This document shows, piece by piece, positions 20,405 through 30,114 of a stretch of DNA of 64,000 bases. Position 1 is the stretch's first letter; the number at the start of each line of letters is the position of its first letter. Below the pieces are notes generated by a model that saw nothing but the letters and a program-made list of their open reading frames with translations, was not told the origin of the DNA and made no database searches. The DNA comes from Lacinutrix jangbogonensis (GTDB taxonomy: Bacteria; Bacteroidota; Bacteroidia; Flavobacteriales; Flavobacteriaceae). A program made the position numbers and the translations under genes. Location: the NCBI RefSeq assembly GCF_000797445.1, contig NZ_JSWF01000019.1, positions 172,969-236,968 on the forward strand. Direction: 5' to 3'.

Positions 20405-23400
20405 TTAATCTTTCTTTTTATAGCCAATTCCACTAGGAAGTGGATTGTCTTTTTCTTGAGAATCTAGTTTTTCTTCAGTTTCTTCTTCTGTAATTTCTTT
20501 ATCTTTTTTGCTAAAAATTTTTCGAAGTAATTCGCCAAAAGTATCAAAATCTACAGAATAAGCAATACCAAGACCTTGCGTATAACCAATTTCTTCTCCA
20601 AAGTTTCTAATACTATTTTCTCTATTGAATACCGTGGCGGTTAATGTTCCTTCTTCATTCAACAAGAAATCTATTTGCACATCTCCTGCAATTACAGAAT
20701 CTGAGGCTCCTCCAACTGGTACTCCTACTTTACCGTTAATAAGTACACGGTCTGTAATTTTAGTTTGCAGTGTAAAACCAACACGATCGTCTGTGTTAAA
20801 TTCTGGGTTTCTTTGTCCTGCTTCAAAATTTAAACCAATTTTTAATTTATTATCTGAGTCTGTGAAAATACCGTTTATTAGCCCATTAATACGTTCTGCT
20901 ATAGTTCCTGTGAAGTTAACATCTTGTAGTTGTCGATTAAACCCTCCAGTTGTTAATAGATATAATGCTTGGTTTTCTTTATCAGTATCAGAATCTAATC
21001 TGTAATTTAATTCAGATTTGATAGTAGAGCTTGCGTTAGGAAACTCGAATTTAAATTCCGGTTCGGGTCTTTCTAGTCGTCCTGTTAACTTAATCTCTAA
21101 TTCTACAGGAATGGCTCTATTTATAGGACTATCTAATAAAGGTGATGGATTTGTTCTTGTTTTGTATATCGCTTGAATATTTAATTCTGCTTCTAAGGGA
21201 TTTCCATTCCATTGTATTGTACTTTCATAAGGTTTTACACTAAATTCTTTTTGCACTACGCCACCATATAAAAAATTGTAGACACCTTCATGAACCACAA
21301 AATCACCATACATATTAAACTTACCATTAGTATTAATATTAAAGTTTAAAAAACCATTTCCACGTCCTCTAATTGTACTTCCAGACTCCTTATCCATTAC
21401 AATTTCTATTAGAGCATCTTGAGTAACATCTAAATCGAAAAAGAGTTCTAAACCAGAAATGTCTTTAGATTCAATGACTTTACCTTTGGATTTTGCTAAT
21501 TTCTCTTCAGGTGTTAAAAAATAAATAAAAGAATTATCTCCAAAAGATTCAACATCGCTTAATGGAATATAGAATTCTGTTCCTTTTTTAGTTTCAGCTT
21601 CCGCAGTTACCCTAAGTGCTTCTGTTGGACCAAAAATATTTGCAACGCCACTTATAAAACCCGTTCCGTAATAAAGAGCCTCATCGGTTGCTTTAGTATC
21701 TAACACTAAAAGTCTATCGGTTTCAATGCCTAAATTTAATCTCCATTTAGCAAAGTTTACATGACTTACAATGCCATCTAAAACTCCTTTTGTACCATGT
21801 TTAACATCTGTTAGTTTAATATCATTAAAATTAAAATTTTGACTATCTAAAGTTACCGATGAATTATTAGCAAAATCGAAATCAACATTTAAATATGGTA
21901 TTTTTAAACCGCCCTTGTTAATATTTAAAGCGCCATTAAAATTAGGTTGATTTAAATTTCCAACAACAGCAATTTTACCTGTAACATCTCCTCTAATATT
22001 ACTTAGAACTGGTTCTAATAAAGGCGAAAGGATATTGATGTTAAAATCGTTAAAGCGCAGATCTACATCTATAACTGGATTATTTGAAGACACATCGATA
22101 TTTCCAATAGCTTCGAAAGCATTTTTTGTATCGTCTTTAATTTTTGCCTTTACACTATAATTAGTAAGCGATTGATTCCCTTTTATATAAGCATCGAAAG
22201 AACCGAAATAAGTACTATTAATCTCTAAACCATCTATTGTTATTGAAGAACTTGGAAGGTATATTCCGTTTTTCTGAAGTAAATCTAACTTACCATTTAC
22301 ATTTCCTGCTAAAGACAAACTGTCTAATTGAGGAGTGATTTTAGCCAAATCTACATCTTTAAAATTAAGTTTTAAATCTTTATAAGTAGAATCTCTTACA
22401 GCTCCTTCGAGTCTTATTTCTTCGTTATTATGACTTAAGATTAACTGGTCTATACTAAAATCTTTGAAACCATTAGCTATCTCAATTTTGTTGTATTTAT
22501 CGGAAGCTTCATTAAGTTTCCAAAGGTTATTTCTAAAAGTAACTTCACTCGTTTTAAAACCAACTATAGAATTATTTTTTTCGTTAATTGTGTGATAAAA
22601 GCTAAGGTTATATTCGTCTGTATTAGAATCCCCTCCTTTAAATTCACTACGCATATATAACGTATCGTTTAAAGTGACATTAATTAAATTGAATTTAGAA
22701 ATGTTGTAGAAGTTAGTATATAAACTGTCGATCTCTACATAGGTGTTAAAAAGTGGGTTTTTATTATCTACCTCTACTTCTATTTTATTTGCGAAATAAT
22801 CTAACCATTCTATTTTGGGAGATTTAAAAGTGAGTTTAAACTCTTTCTCATCGGTTTCTACACGGCCTCTTACAAAGGTGTTTTTTCCTAATTTAATATC
22901 TGGATAAAATACTTCTACTATTTTATTGTAAATTTTAAAGTTGAAGTTTATAAACTGGTCGGTTTCAATAGTGTTTGGCGATTGGCTAGTGTAAATACTC
23001 ATAATAGAATTTTCGAATAAATTCGCAACATCTTTAAACAAGAATTCACCACGCATAGTACCTTTTATAATATCTGGAGAGTTTACTTTAATAATATGTT
23101 CTTTACCATTAAAACTTGATGTCACATCAAAATCTTCAAAATAATAATCGTCAATTTCATTTTTATAATTCGTTTTTTTGAAAGTAATATTACCAACAGC
23201 ATCATCTACGGTTGTGCCTTTTATTTTCATTTGCACATTTCCTTTAAAAAGCGATAGGCTGTCTCTCGAATAGATATTTAATTTTTTTAAATCGGCATAT
23301 TCAACATTAGCAGAAAAATCGAAAGCATTTATATTTGTTGATAAATCTGCTAATCCATTAAAATCGAGTTTAAGATTAGTATCGTTGGCAAGAAGCCTAC

Positions 23401-24802
23401 CATTAAATACACTTTGTTTGTATTCTCCATTTACAATAATATTCTGGTAGTTATATTCATTGTATTTAATGGCATATACATCTCCTTTAATTACAGCTCT
23501 TAAGTTTTCTTTTTTGAAACCAAAACCATCGATATCTAAGTTCGAAGATATTTCACCTAAATTTGTGTCTTCTAAAAACTCACCAATATTAAACTGATCG
23601 AAAATAATGTTTCCTTTATATGTTGCTTGATCTATATTATCAACATTTGTAATGCTTAATTTAGATTTTATAAATCCAAGATTAGTTTCTATATCAAAAT
23701 CTGCATTAATTTTTGTTGGTGTAATATTGGTTGTTCCTTTAATATTAAAATCTCCTAACTTATCGAATATAGAAGGAATTGAAGCTCCTAAAACATTAGG
23801 CAATAAACGTTTTAAGTCTTTATAGTTTGACGTTAGGTTTGAGAAATTACCATTCATAGCGAAATTATTTTCTTCACTATTTAAAAGGTTCTTAAAAACT
23901 ATATCTCCATAGATTTTGGTTCTTGCACTTGTATTTAGCCTTAAATCACTAAGTTTTAAATCGTTTAAAGTACCAGAAACTTTAGTGTTAAAGCGCGCAT
24001 GTTGATTTACACCAAATTCGTTGTAAAAGACATTCAATTCGTCGAGAGCAATATTTGCATCGCTAAAATGAGCTTCTACTTTTACTTTGTTTTCGAAATC
24101 TTTAAAATCTTCTCTATCATAATTAAAAGTTAGATTTCCTTTAAGTTTAGAGTTTTTTGTTCTTATATTAAGGTTTTCAAAGATCATATTTTCAAGCGTA
24201 TATTGAAAATTAGTAGACATATTTTGAATTACCAATCCACGACTATCTATAAACGAGAGTTTGTTTATTCGTGTGCTTACATCGCTACCATTAATAAGGA
24301 AATTAGTAGCATTAATATCTAATTTATCGAATTCAAGAATCTTGGGGGTCTCTTTATTTTCATCTATTAACCTAAATAAACCGTCGTAAATAGAAACATC
24401 GCTTGAAGACAATAGGAATTCACTTTTTTCTAGTCTTGGATTTTCATCATCGAATCTGGCAACAAAAACGTCAAGGTTAGTATCTGTTTCACCTTTATAG
24501 GTAACAACATTAAAGATAAGACCTTCCATATCTATATCTCCAAAATCTAAAGTACCATTAAATAGATTTTTAAAATTTAAAATTGAAGTATTTAATTCTT
24601 TAGCACTAATAAGCGTATTCTGTTTAAAATCGCATATTAATATTTCTTTTAACTCTACGTCTCCATTAAACTGAAGACCTATCTTACCAATATTAATATC
24701 TGTTTTAAAATCTTCGTTAATCCATTCTGTAGCATACTTTCCTAACTTAGTTTGTACAGCGGGAATAGAAAAGAACAACACCAGAATGATGAAGAGTAGC
24801 AA
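20405..24802 (-). CDS. tamB: Translocation and assembly module protein TamB-like (DUF490)
   Basis: 1465 residues from a TTG at 24802. An N-terminal membrane anchor (LLFIILVLFFSIPAVQ) is followed by a very long repetitive beta-rich periplasmic region (AsmA/TamB type) and a C-terminal DUF490 domain (roughly 1000-1430; e.g. GVYNFLYGGVVQKEFSV, YLLTTGGFNRQL). TamB-like proteins bridge the membranes to move phospholipids or assist outer-membrane protein insertion. The start is uncertain: the frame is open to 24847 and encodes a more typical leader KKFLKILGKLLAILLLLFII, but no ATG occurs between the upstream TAG and the TTG. The codon where Met would be expected is ATC (24845-24847). Divergent from tsaD. 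Confidence 0.9.
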   Translation of the reverse strand: MLLFIILVLFFSIPAVQTKLGKYATEWINEDFKTDINIGKIGLQFNGDVELKEILICDFKQNTLISAKELNTSILNFKNLFNGTLDFGDIDMEGLIFNVVTYKGETDTNLDVFVARFDDENPRLEKSEFLLSSSDVSIYDGLFRLIDENKETPKILEFDKLDINATNFLINGSDVSTRINKLSFIDSRGLVIQNMSTNFQYTLENMIFENLNIRTKNSKLKGNLTFNYDREDFKDFENKVKVEAHFSDANIALDELNVFYNEFGVNQHARFNTKVSGTLNDLKLSDLRLNTSARTKIYGDIVFKNLLNSEENNFAMNGNFSNLTSNYKDLKRLLPNVLGASIPSIFDKLGDFNIKGTTNITPTKINADFDIETNLGFIKSKLSITNVDNIDQATYKGNIIFDQFNIGEFLEDTNLGEISSNLDIDGFGFKKENLRAVIKGDVYAIKYNEYNYQNIIVNGEYKQSVFNGRLLANDTNLKLDFNGLADLSTNINAFDFSANVEYADLKKLNIYSRDSLSLFKGNVQMKIKGTTVDDAVGNITFKKTNYKNEIDDYYFEDFDVTSSFNGKEHIIKVNSPDIIKGTMRGEFLFKDVANLFENSIMSIYTSQSPNTIETDQFINFNFKIYNKIVEVFYPDIKLGKNTFVRGRVETDEKEFKLTFKSPKIEWLDYFANKIEVEVDNKNPLFNTYVEIDSLYTNFYNISKFNLINVTLNDTLYMRSEFKGGDSNTDEYNLSFYHTINEKNNSIVGFKTSEVTFRNNLWKLNEASDKYNKIEIANGFKDFSIDQLILSHNNEEIRLEGAVRDSTYKDLKLNFKDVDLAKITPQLDSLSLAGNVNGKLDLLQKNGIYLPSSSITIDGLEINSTYFGSFDAYIKGNQSLTNYSVKAKIKDDTKNAFEAIGNIDVSSNNPVIDVDLRFNDFNINILSPLLEPVLSNIRGDVTGKIAVVGNLNQPNFNGALNINKGGLKIPYLNVDFDFANNSSVTLDSQNFNFNDIKLTDVKHGTKGVLDGIVSHVNFAKWRLNLGIETDRLLVLDTKATDEALYYGTGFISGVANIFGPTEALRVTAEAETKKGTEFYIPLSDVESFGDNSFIYFLTPEEKLAKSKGKVIESKDISGLELFFDLDVTQDALIEIVMDKESGSTIRGRGNGFLNFNINTNGKFNMYGDFVVHEGVYNFLYGGVVQKEFSVKPYESTIQWNGNPLEAELNIQAIYKTRTNPSPLLDSPINRAIPVELEIKLTGRLERPEPEFKFEFPNASSTIKSELNYRLDSDTDKENQALYLLTTGGFNRQLQDVNFTGTIAERINGLINGIFTDSDNKLKIGLNFEAGQRNPEFNTDDRVGFTLQTKITDRVLINGKVGVPVGGASDSVIAGDVQIDFLLNEEGTLTATVFNRENSIRNFGEEIGYTQGLGIAYSVDFDTFGELLRKIFSKKDKEITEEETEEKLDSQEKDNPLPSGIGYKKKD

Positions 24803-24842
24803 TAATATTGCTAACAGTTTGCCTAGTATTTTTAGAAATTTC

Positions 24843-24877
24843 TTGATAAAAAATTTAAGTTTAAAAAGCTACCTTTG
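24843..24877 (+). promoter_or_regulatory. Candidate Bacteroidota-type promoter for tsaD operon
   Basis: TACCTTTG (24870-24877) matches the TAnnTTTG -7 consensus of Bacteroidota sigma factor, with a TTG 24 bases upstream, slightly longer than the usual 17-23. It lies about 200 bases before tsaD and overlaps the likely tamB N-terminus. Confidence 0.35.
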
Positions 24878-25082
24878 TTTTCGGTTTAATTCAACTCAAA
24901 ATTAACAATTATAATGCCGAATATTAACTAATACCAAATAAACATTAAAATAAGCTATATAATTAGTTTCTATTGCACTTATAGTGCAGAACAAAACCAT
25001 AACTGATTACAATACTTATTTTTCATCTAAGCACAATATAATTTAAAGTATTTATGGATCATTTTAAAATTCATTTGATATA

Positions 25083-26105
25083 ATGTCTAAACAAAATATT
25101 TATATTCTAGGAATTGAGTCTTCTTGCGATGACACATCGGCTTCTGTACTTTGTAACGACACTGTTTTAAGTAATGTTGTAGCAACTCAAAAAATTCATG
25201 AAGAATTTGGTGGTGTTGTTCCAGAATTAGCATCTCGCGCACACCAACAAAACATTGTTCCAGTTGTGCATCAAGCCATAAAAGAAGCAAATATTAATAA
25301 AGAGCAGCTTCATGCTATCGCATTTACTAGAGGCCCAGGCTTAATGGGATCGCTATTAGTTGGTACTAGTTTCGCCAAGTCTTTGGCTTTTGGTTTAGAT
25401 ATCCCTCTAATAGATGTAAACCATATGCAAGCACATATTTTAGCACATTTTATTGCTGAAGACGGTTTTACAAAACCAACATTTCCATTTCTTGGCATGA
25501 CCATTTCTGGAGGCCACACACAAATTGTAAAAGTAAATAGCCATTTTAATATGGAAGTTATTGGCGAAACTATAGATGATGCTGTTGGTGAAGCTTACGA
25601 CAAAAGCGGAAAAACATTAGGCCTAGGTTATCCTGCAGGTCCAGAAATAGACAAACGTGCACAATTAGGAAACCCAAAAGCATTTCAATTTACTAAGCCA
25701 AAAGTTGCTGGTTTAAACTTTAGCTTTTCTGGATTTAAAACTGCTGTGCTCTACTTTATTCAGCGAGAAGTTAAAAAGAATCCAAATTTTATTGCCGAAA
25801 ATCTAAACGATATCTGTGCTTCTATTCAATATACCATTATTGGCATTTTAATGGATAAACTAAAATTGGCAACTAAAGAAACTGGTATAAAACATATTGC
25901 AATCGGTGGTGGTGTTTCGGCTAATTCTGGCATTAGAAAAGCCCTAAAAGAAGGTGAACAAAAATTTGGTTGGACAACCTATATTCCTAAATTTGAATTC
26001 ACTACAGATAATGCTGCAATGATTGGAATTGTTGGGTATTTAAAGTATTTAGAAAAGGACTTTGCTAAAAGTGATGTCATGGCTTCCTCACGATTAAAGA
26101 TCTAA
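25083..26105 (+). CDS. tsaD: tRNA N6-adenosine threonylcarbamoyltransferase TsaD
   Basis: 340 residues in the ASKHA/Kae1 fold. GIESSCDDTSASVL opens the protein, and HMQAHILAHF carries the HxxxH iron-binding pair. ISGGHTQIV and GGGVSANSGIR are nucleotide-binding motifs. TsaD transfers the threonylcarbamoyl group to A37 of ANN-decoding tRNAs together with TsaB, TsaE and TsaC (not in this window). The ATG start and length match the family. The next gene starts on the last base of its stop codon region, so co-translation is probable. Confidence 0.97.
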   Translation: MSKQNIYILGIESSCDDTSASVLCNDTVLSNVVATQKIHEEFGGVVPELASRAHQQNIVPVVHQAIKEANINKEQLHAIAFTRGPGLMGSLLVGTSFAKSLAFGLDIPLIDVNHMQAHILAHFIAEDGFTKPTFPFLGMTISGGHTQIVKVNSHFNMEVIGETIDDAVGEAYDKSGKTLGLGYPAGPEIDKRAQLGNPKAFQFTKPKVAGLNFSFSGFKTAVLYFIQREVKKNPNFIAENLNDICASIQYTIIGILMDKLKLATKETGIKHIAIGGGVSANSGIRKALKEGEQKFGWTTYIPKFEFTTDNAAMIGIVGYLKYLEKDFAKSDVMASSRLKI

Positions 26106-26701
26106 TGAATAATGCTATTACCCTCATTTTAGACGCCCTAGTTTATGGCTTTTGTTTTACCTCTCTAATAAGTTATATTCTATCGGTTTTCAAATTTAAA
26201 AACATAAAACGTATCAACCGTAGTTTTTTTCAATATGCTATTAAAACTATTCGAATTGTAGCCATAGTATATATATTGTATTACATATTCGATTTAGCTA
26301 ATTATCACTTCACTAAAGATCAAAGCTTATTTTCAAAGAGAGCAGCAGGACCTTATTGGTTTGCGTATTGGATAATGCTACTACAACCCTTTGTATTCTG
26401 TTTACTAATTCAGTTATTATGGCTTAATAAATATCAAAAAAAGAGTATTCATAATTTCATATTAGTGTTTTTTATTTTCTTTTTCACTTTGGCTTCTGGA
26501 GCAAACATTGAGCGCTATATTATTTTAATCACTTCTTTTCATCGCGATTACGCACCAGATAGTTATTATATCTATAATATTAATATGAGTTGGTTTCAAA
26601 TTATATTATTTGGAATCTCACTGCGTATATTGATGTTCTCTGTATTAGTTTTGGGCGTTCGGTATATTCATAAAAAACTAATTTCTAACTCACTAACATA
26701 A
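26105..26701 (+). CDS. Multi-pass membrane protein of unknown function
   Basis: 198 residues with about five hydrophobic helices and short charged loops; notable are the aromatic stretch GPYWFAYWIMLLQPF and GANIERYIIL. The ATG overlaps the tsaD stop by one base. No named family recognised; the helix pattern loosely recalls NrfD-like anchors but no ligands support that. No transporter or enzyme motif is visible. Confidence 0.8.
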   Translation: MNNAITLILDALVYGFCFTSLISYILSVFKFKNIKRINRSFFQYAIKTIRIVAIVYILYYIFDLANYHFTKDQSLFSKRAAGPYWFAYWIMLLQPFVFCLLIQLLWLNKYQKKSIHNFILVFFIFFFTLASGANIERYIILITSFHRDYAPDSYYIYNINMSWFQIILFGISLRILMFSVLVLGVRYIHKKLISNSLT

Positions 26702-26803
26702 GATTACTGTATTCTTAGCAATGGCGTTGTTAAAATCCTTGTTAATAACCTTATCAATTATTACAATAGAAGCCTTATTTTTTCGTTTTTTTGTGTTATT
26801 AAA

Positions 26804-27460
26804 ATGAAATACTCAATTATAATGAATAAAATCGTAATCCTACTTTTACTAAGTGTATCGCTGTGCTCTTTTGCACAAAATAAAGCTAAAAAAGAACTTA
26901 AAAGCATTGAAACATTTGAGCAAGCCGAAGACTATGCTAATAACTCTACAAAGTCTAAAAAGATAAGATTATTGGTTTTTAATACCGAAAAGCATCAAAG
27001 TTCTCTCGCAAAAGAGCTTTTAGAAATGCCTTCAGGTTTCACGAAAACCGAAAGAACTCAATTTAAAAAAATATATTATAAAGTCATTAAAAAAGAAAAA
27101 GAACCGCACTATAGAATAAGCTATATTTTTTTTGATGGCAATAAGATGCCAGTAGACGAAATTTACAGACTCCGTAAACAAATTATGATTAAATACAGTA
27201 AAGGTGTCGATTTTGGAGATTTAGCAAAAAAGTATTCTATGGCAACTAATGCTATACAAGGTGGAGATTCTGGTTGGGTAAAAGATGGAGAGTTACCCAT
27301 TGAAATTGAAGATGAAGCTAACAATTTAAAACACCAATTAGATGATATTTTTGATGTAGGAATTACAGATGATAATGGATTCTATATTATAAAAAAAACA
27401 CACAGGCTAAAAACAATAAAAGAAGTTTACGTACTTAAAGTGCAAGAAGCTAGAGACTAA
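26804..27460 (+). CDS. Secreted parvulin-type peptidylprolyl isomerase
   Basis: 218 residues. A signal peptide (MNKIVILLLLSVSLCSFAQ when counted from the second Met at 26822; the first ATG is at 26804) precedes a parvulin (PpiC) domain at about 100-205: HYRISYIFF, DFGDLAKKYSM, GGDSGWVKDGELP and DNGFYIIKK are typical. It would help fold exported proteins in the periplasm. Its stop overlaps the rsmE start by one base (TAATG), so the two are translationally coupled. Confidence 0.88.
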   Translation: MKYSIIMNKIVILLLLSVSLCSFAQNKAKKELKSIETFEQAEDYANNSTKSKKIRLLVFNTEKHQSSLAKELLEMPSGFTKTERTQFKKIYYKVIKKEKEPHYRISYIFFDGNKMPVDEIYRLRKQIMIKYSKGVDFGDLAKKYSMATNAIQGGDSGWVKDGELPIEIEDEANNLKHQLDDIFDVGITDDNGFYIIKKTHRLKTIKEVYVLKVQEARD

Positions 27461-28167
27461 TGCAATTATTTTATAATCCTGAAATTAACGAAAACACCAC
27501 GCAATTTTCTTTCTCTAAAGAAGAGAGTAAACATATTGTAAAAGTTTTACGTAAAAAAGTTGGAGATATAATGCACATTACAAATGGTAGCGGCTGGTTG
27601 TTTTCGGCTGAAATAATTTTGGATACTATAAAAAAATGTGTTGCCGAAGTAAAAACGAAACAATTTCAAACGCCATCAAAATACCATTTACATCTAGCAG
27701 TTGCGCCAACAAAAATGAACGACCGCTACGAGTGGTTTCTTGAAAAAGCTACAGAAATTGGCATTCAAGAGATTACACCAATTATTTGCGACCATAGCGA
27801 GCGCAAATATATTAAACAAGAACGTTTCGAGAAGATAGTACAATCTGCAATGAAACAGTCTTTAAGTTGTTATTTGCCTAAATTAAACGAAGCCATAGCC
27901 TACAAAGACTTTATAAAACAAGATTTTACAGGAGATTTATTTATTGCGCACTGCGAGGAAACTAACAGGAAATCGCTAAAACAAGAACTGAAACCTAATC
28001 AAGAGACAACTATATTAATTGGTCCTGAAGGCGATTTTTCTATTAAAGAAATAGCATTGGCTTTAGTAGAGCATACATTTATTCCTGTAACCTTAGGAGA
28101 GACACGCTTACGAACCGAGACTGCTGCTATTGTTTCTTGTCACTCTGTTGCCTTTGTAAATGAGTAA
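27460..28167 (+). CDS. rsmE: 16S rRNA (uracil-1498-N3)-methyltransferase RsmE
   Basis: 235 residues with the SPOUT knot at the C-terminus: LIGPEGDFSIKE and TLGETRLRTETAAIV form the SAM-binding knot; an N-terminal PUA-like part includes SKEESKHIVKVLRK. The enzyme methylates U1498 in the decoding region of the small subunit. Complete, with the family's normal length. It follows the parvulin gene with a one-base overlap. Confidence 0.95.
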   Translation: MQLFYNPEINENTTQFSFSKEESKHIVKVLRKKVGDIMHITNGSGWLFSAEIILDTIKKCVAEVKTKQFQTPSKYHLHLAVAPTKMNDRYEWFLEKATEIGIQEITPIICDHSERKYIKQERFEKIVQSAMKQSLSCYLPKLNEAIAYKDFIKQDFTGDLFIAHCEETNRKSLKQELKPNQETTILIGPEGDFSIKEIALALVEHTFIPVTLGETRLRTETAAIVSCHSVAFVNE

Positions 28168-28289
28168 CCTTTTTTTATCTTACGGGATAACCGACAACAT
28201 AAAAGTGTTCATCCCTTAACTTATTTATGGGATATTGGTCATATTGCCTGCTATATAGCGAGTTGGCAACAAGCAGTAGATAAATTGAA

Positions 28290-28623
28290 ATGGGATATAA
28301 AAAAGTATGTTTAGATTGCCGAAAAGCATTTAATAGACCATTTGAATTTGGAAAGGTTCGTATCTCAATTTGTCCACAATGCGAAAAACCAATGACCGAA
28401 TTAAATCACTTGTTTCAACCACCAAAACAGACTGATAAAAAAAAAATGGGATGTTGTGAAATTTTTGGAAGATAATAGATTTAATTATTATCACGTTTGG
28501 GAAAAAATTTTCAAGAATTCAAACGGAGACATTAGAGGATATCAGAATTACGCTAAATATCCAGAATCTATGAAAGATGCAAAAGAATTCGTAGAAAAAT
28601 ATAAAGAACAAATTATTGCTTAA
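28290..28623 (+). pseudogene. Zinc-ribbon protein gene, frameshifted at an A10 run
   Basis: The first frame (MGYKKVCLDCRKAFNRPF ... CPQCEKPMTELNH) has a two-CxxC zinc ribbon and ends at 28475. The homopolymer at 28437-28446 has ten A; with nine, the frame would read DKKKWDVVKFLEDNRFNYYHVWEKIF and continue to a TAA at 28621-28623, giving one protein of about 109 residues. That full-length layout is one I know from other flavobacteria. Either the gene is broken by one inserted A, the run is a sequencing error, or polymerase slippage on the A10 tract restores the frame. It lies five bases upstream of the next small gene. Confidence 0.75.
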
Positions 28624-28628
28624 AAAAT

Positions 28629-28904
28629 ATGACTGAATCCCAATTAAACAAAATAGAAAGTAGGCTGAATAATTCGACTAAAGGAAATTGGATTCCAATG
28701 ATTGAGGGAATAACACACGATTCGGGTTCTGACTTTATAATGACAAACGTTAAGAATAAAGATGACTATGACAATCCTAAAAGAGGTCAAGATATTGAAC
28801 TAAACGGAGGAACAAAAGATGATATTATTTTTATAGCAAATGCCAAGCAGGATATTCAAAAAATGATTATTGAAATAAGAAACCTGAAAAGTAAAACGAA
28901 ATAA
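28629..28904 (+). CDS. Small soluble protein, phage Ea22-like tail motif
   Basis: 91 residues starting MTESQLNKIESRLNNSTKGNW and ending with DIIFIANAKQDIQKMIIEIRNLK. The 'GNW ... D..FIA.A..DI..M..EI..L' pattern is widespread in small accessory proteins, including phage Ea22-type ones. I do not know a function. It follows the frameshifted zinc-ribbon gene after 5 bases, so the two probably form a small accessory unit inserted between rsmE and the DUF4159 gene. Confidence 0.6.
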   Translation: MTESQLNKIESRLNNSTKGNWIPMIEGITHDSGSDFIMTNVKNKDDYDNPKRGQDIELNGGTKDDIIFIANAKQDIQKMIIEIRNLKSKTK

Positions 28905-29060
28905 AGCCAGTCGCCTAAATGCGCAAATAACAAATAGAAAGCGAAGATATACAAGTACACTATTTACCGGTAAAAAACATCTATTGGGAACCTTTCTATA
29001 CAACAATATAAATTTTAAGATAAATGCAATTTGCATTGGTTTCTTTTTTATTTTTGAAAT

Positions 29061-29732
29061 ATGATATTTAGTAGAGAAAAATCTAAAACACTTTCAGTAA
29101 TTATAATGCTTATAATGGCATTATGTTTTCAATTTACTGTTGCTCAAGACTTGGCAATCCTAAAATACAAAGGTGGTGGAGATTGGTATTCTAACCCAAC
29201 AGCTTTGCCAAACCTAATCAAGTTCTGTAACGAGACTATCGATACAAAAATGAACGAAAAGCCAGAAACGGTGGAAGTTGGTAGTACAGATATTTTTCAA
29301 TTTCCTTTATTGCACATGACAGGTCACGGAAATGTTTTTTTTAGTGAAGATGAAGCCGAAAACCTTCGTAATTACTTAATTTCTGGTGGTTTTTTGCATA
29401 TTGATGATAATTATGGAATGAAACAATACATCACTAAAGAATTAAAAAAAGTTTTTCCAAATCAAGAATTAAAAGAATTACCAAAAAATCACGAGATCTT
29501 TAAAACTGCTTTTGCATTTCCTAAAGGTTTACCAAAAATCCATGAACACGATGGTAAAAGACCACAAGCATTTGGTTTGTTTCATGAGAATAGATTAGTA
29601 CTTGTATTTACTCTTGAAAGCGATTTAGGAGACGGTTGGGAAGATCAAGAAGTACATAATGATCCTGAAGCTATTAGATTAAAAGCTTTGCAAATGGGAG
29701 CTAATATTGTGAAATATGCGTTTGAAAATTAG
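29061..29732 (+). CDS. DUF4159 domain protein (secreted)
   Basis: 223 residues with signal peptide (hydrophobic about 10-27, ending FTVAQ). The mature part matches DUF4159 as found in Bacteroidota: LAILKYKGGGDWYSNPTALP, FPLLHMTGHGNVFFS, LISGGFLHIDDNYGM, HEIFKTAFAFPKGLP. The fold is related to glutamine-amidotransferase-like domains; some relatives sit in gliding or BatA-type operons. Function is unknown. No obvious operon with the downstream broken gene. Confidence 0.88.
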   Translation: MIFSREKSKTLSVIIMLIMALCFQFTVAQDLAILKYKGGGDWYSNPTALPNLIKFCNETIDTKMNEKPETVEVGSTDIFQFPLLHMTGHGNVFFSEDEAENLRNYLISGGFLHIDDNYGMKQYITKELKKVFPNQELKELPKNHEIFKTAFAFPKGLPKIHEHDGKRPQAFGLFHENRLVLVFTLESDLGDGWEDQEVHNDPEAIRLKALQMGANIVKYAFEN

Positions 29733-29752
29733 ACAACCTTAAACCTTAGATA

Positions 29753-30085
29753 TTGAAATTATCCTATTATTGCTCTTCGTGTAAAAAAGAGAATTACATA
29801 AAAACTAATGCTCATGAACGCTATGGGTTTTTGCAGGAATATGGGAAAAATAAAATAAATGAAAGGTGTCAACATTGTGGAAATCACACAAAAAAAGATA
29901 TAAATAGATTACATGCTGAGCCTAATAATTATTTAATCTTTGGAGGTATTGTTATTGCTGTTATATTTACAAATTCACTTTGAGGAATAGGCTATATTAT
30001 TACTTTAACCGCAGGCATCCCATTTTATTTTTGGATTAATGAAAATAAAAAAACAAGTACATTTAATAGATCAAGAGTGAGATAA
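29753..30085 (+). pseudogene. Zinc-ribbon/membrane protein gene with in-frame TGA
   Basis: The frame starts at TTG 29753 (KLSYYCSSCKKENYIKT) and carries a four-Cys ribbon (CSSC ... CQHC), then RLHAEPN and a hydrophobic helix. A TGA at 29981-29983 stops it in the middle of the membrane region, yet the same frame continues GIGYIITLTAGIPFYFWINE ... FNRSRVR to a TAA at 30083-30085. The intact relatives I recall have Trp at about this point, so a TGG to TGA change is likely. A truncated 76-residue product with one helix remains possible. Confidence 0.7.
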
Positions 30086-30114
30086 AGAAATTAACCATAA
30101 ATAGATTCATATAC

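Noticed and set aside
29981..29983. TGA as selenocysteine codon
   Set aside because: No SECIS-like hairpin or selenoprotein family; a Trp to stop change is simpler.
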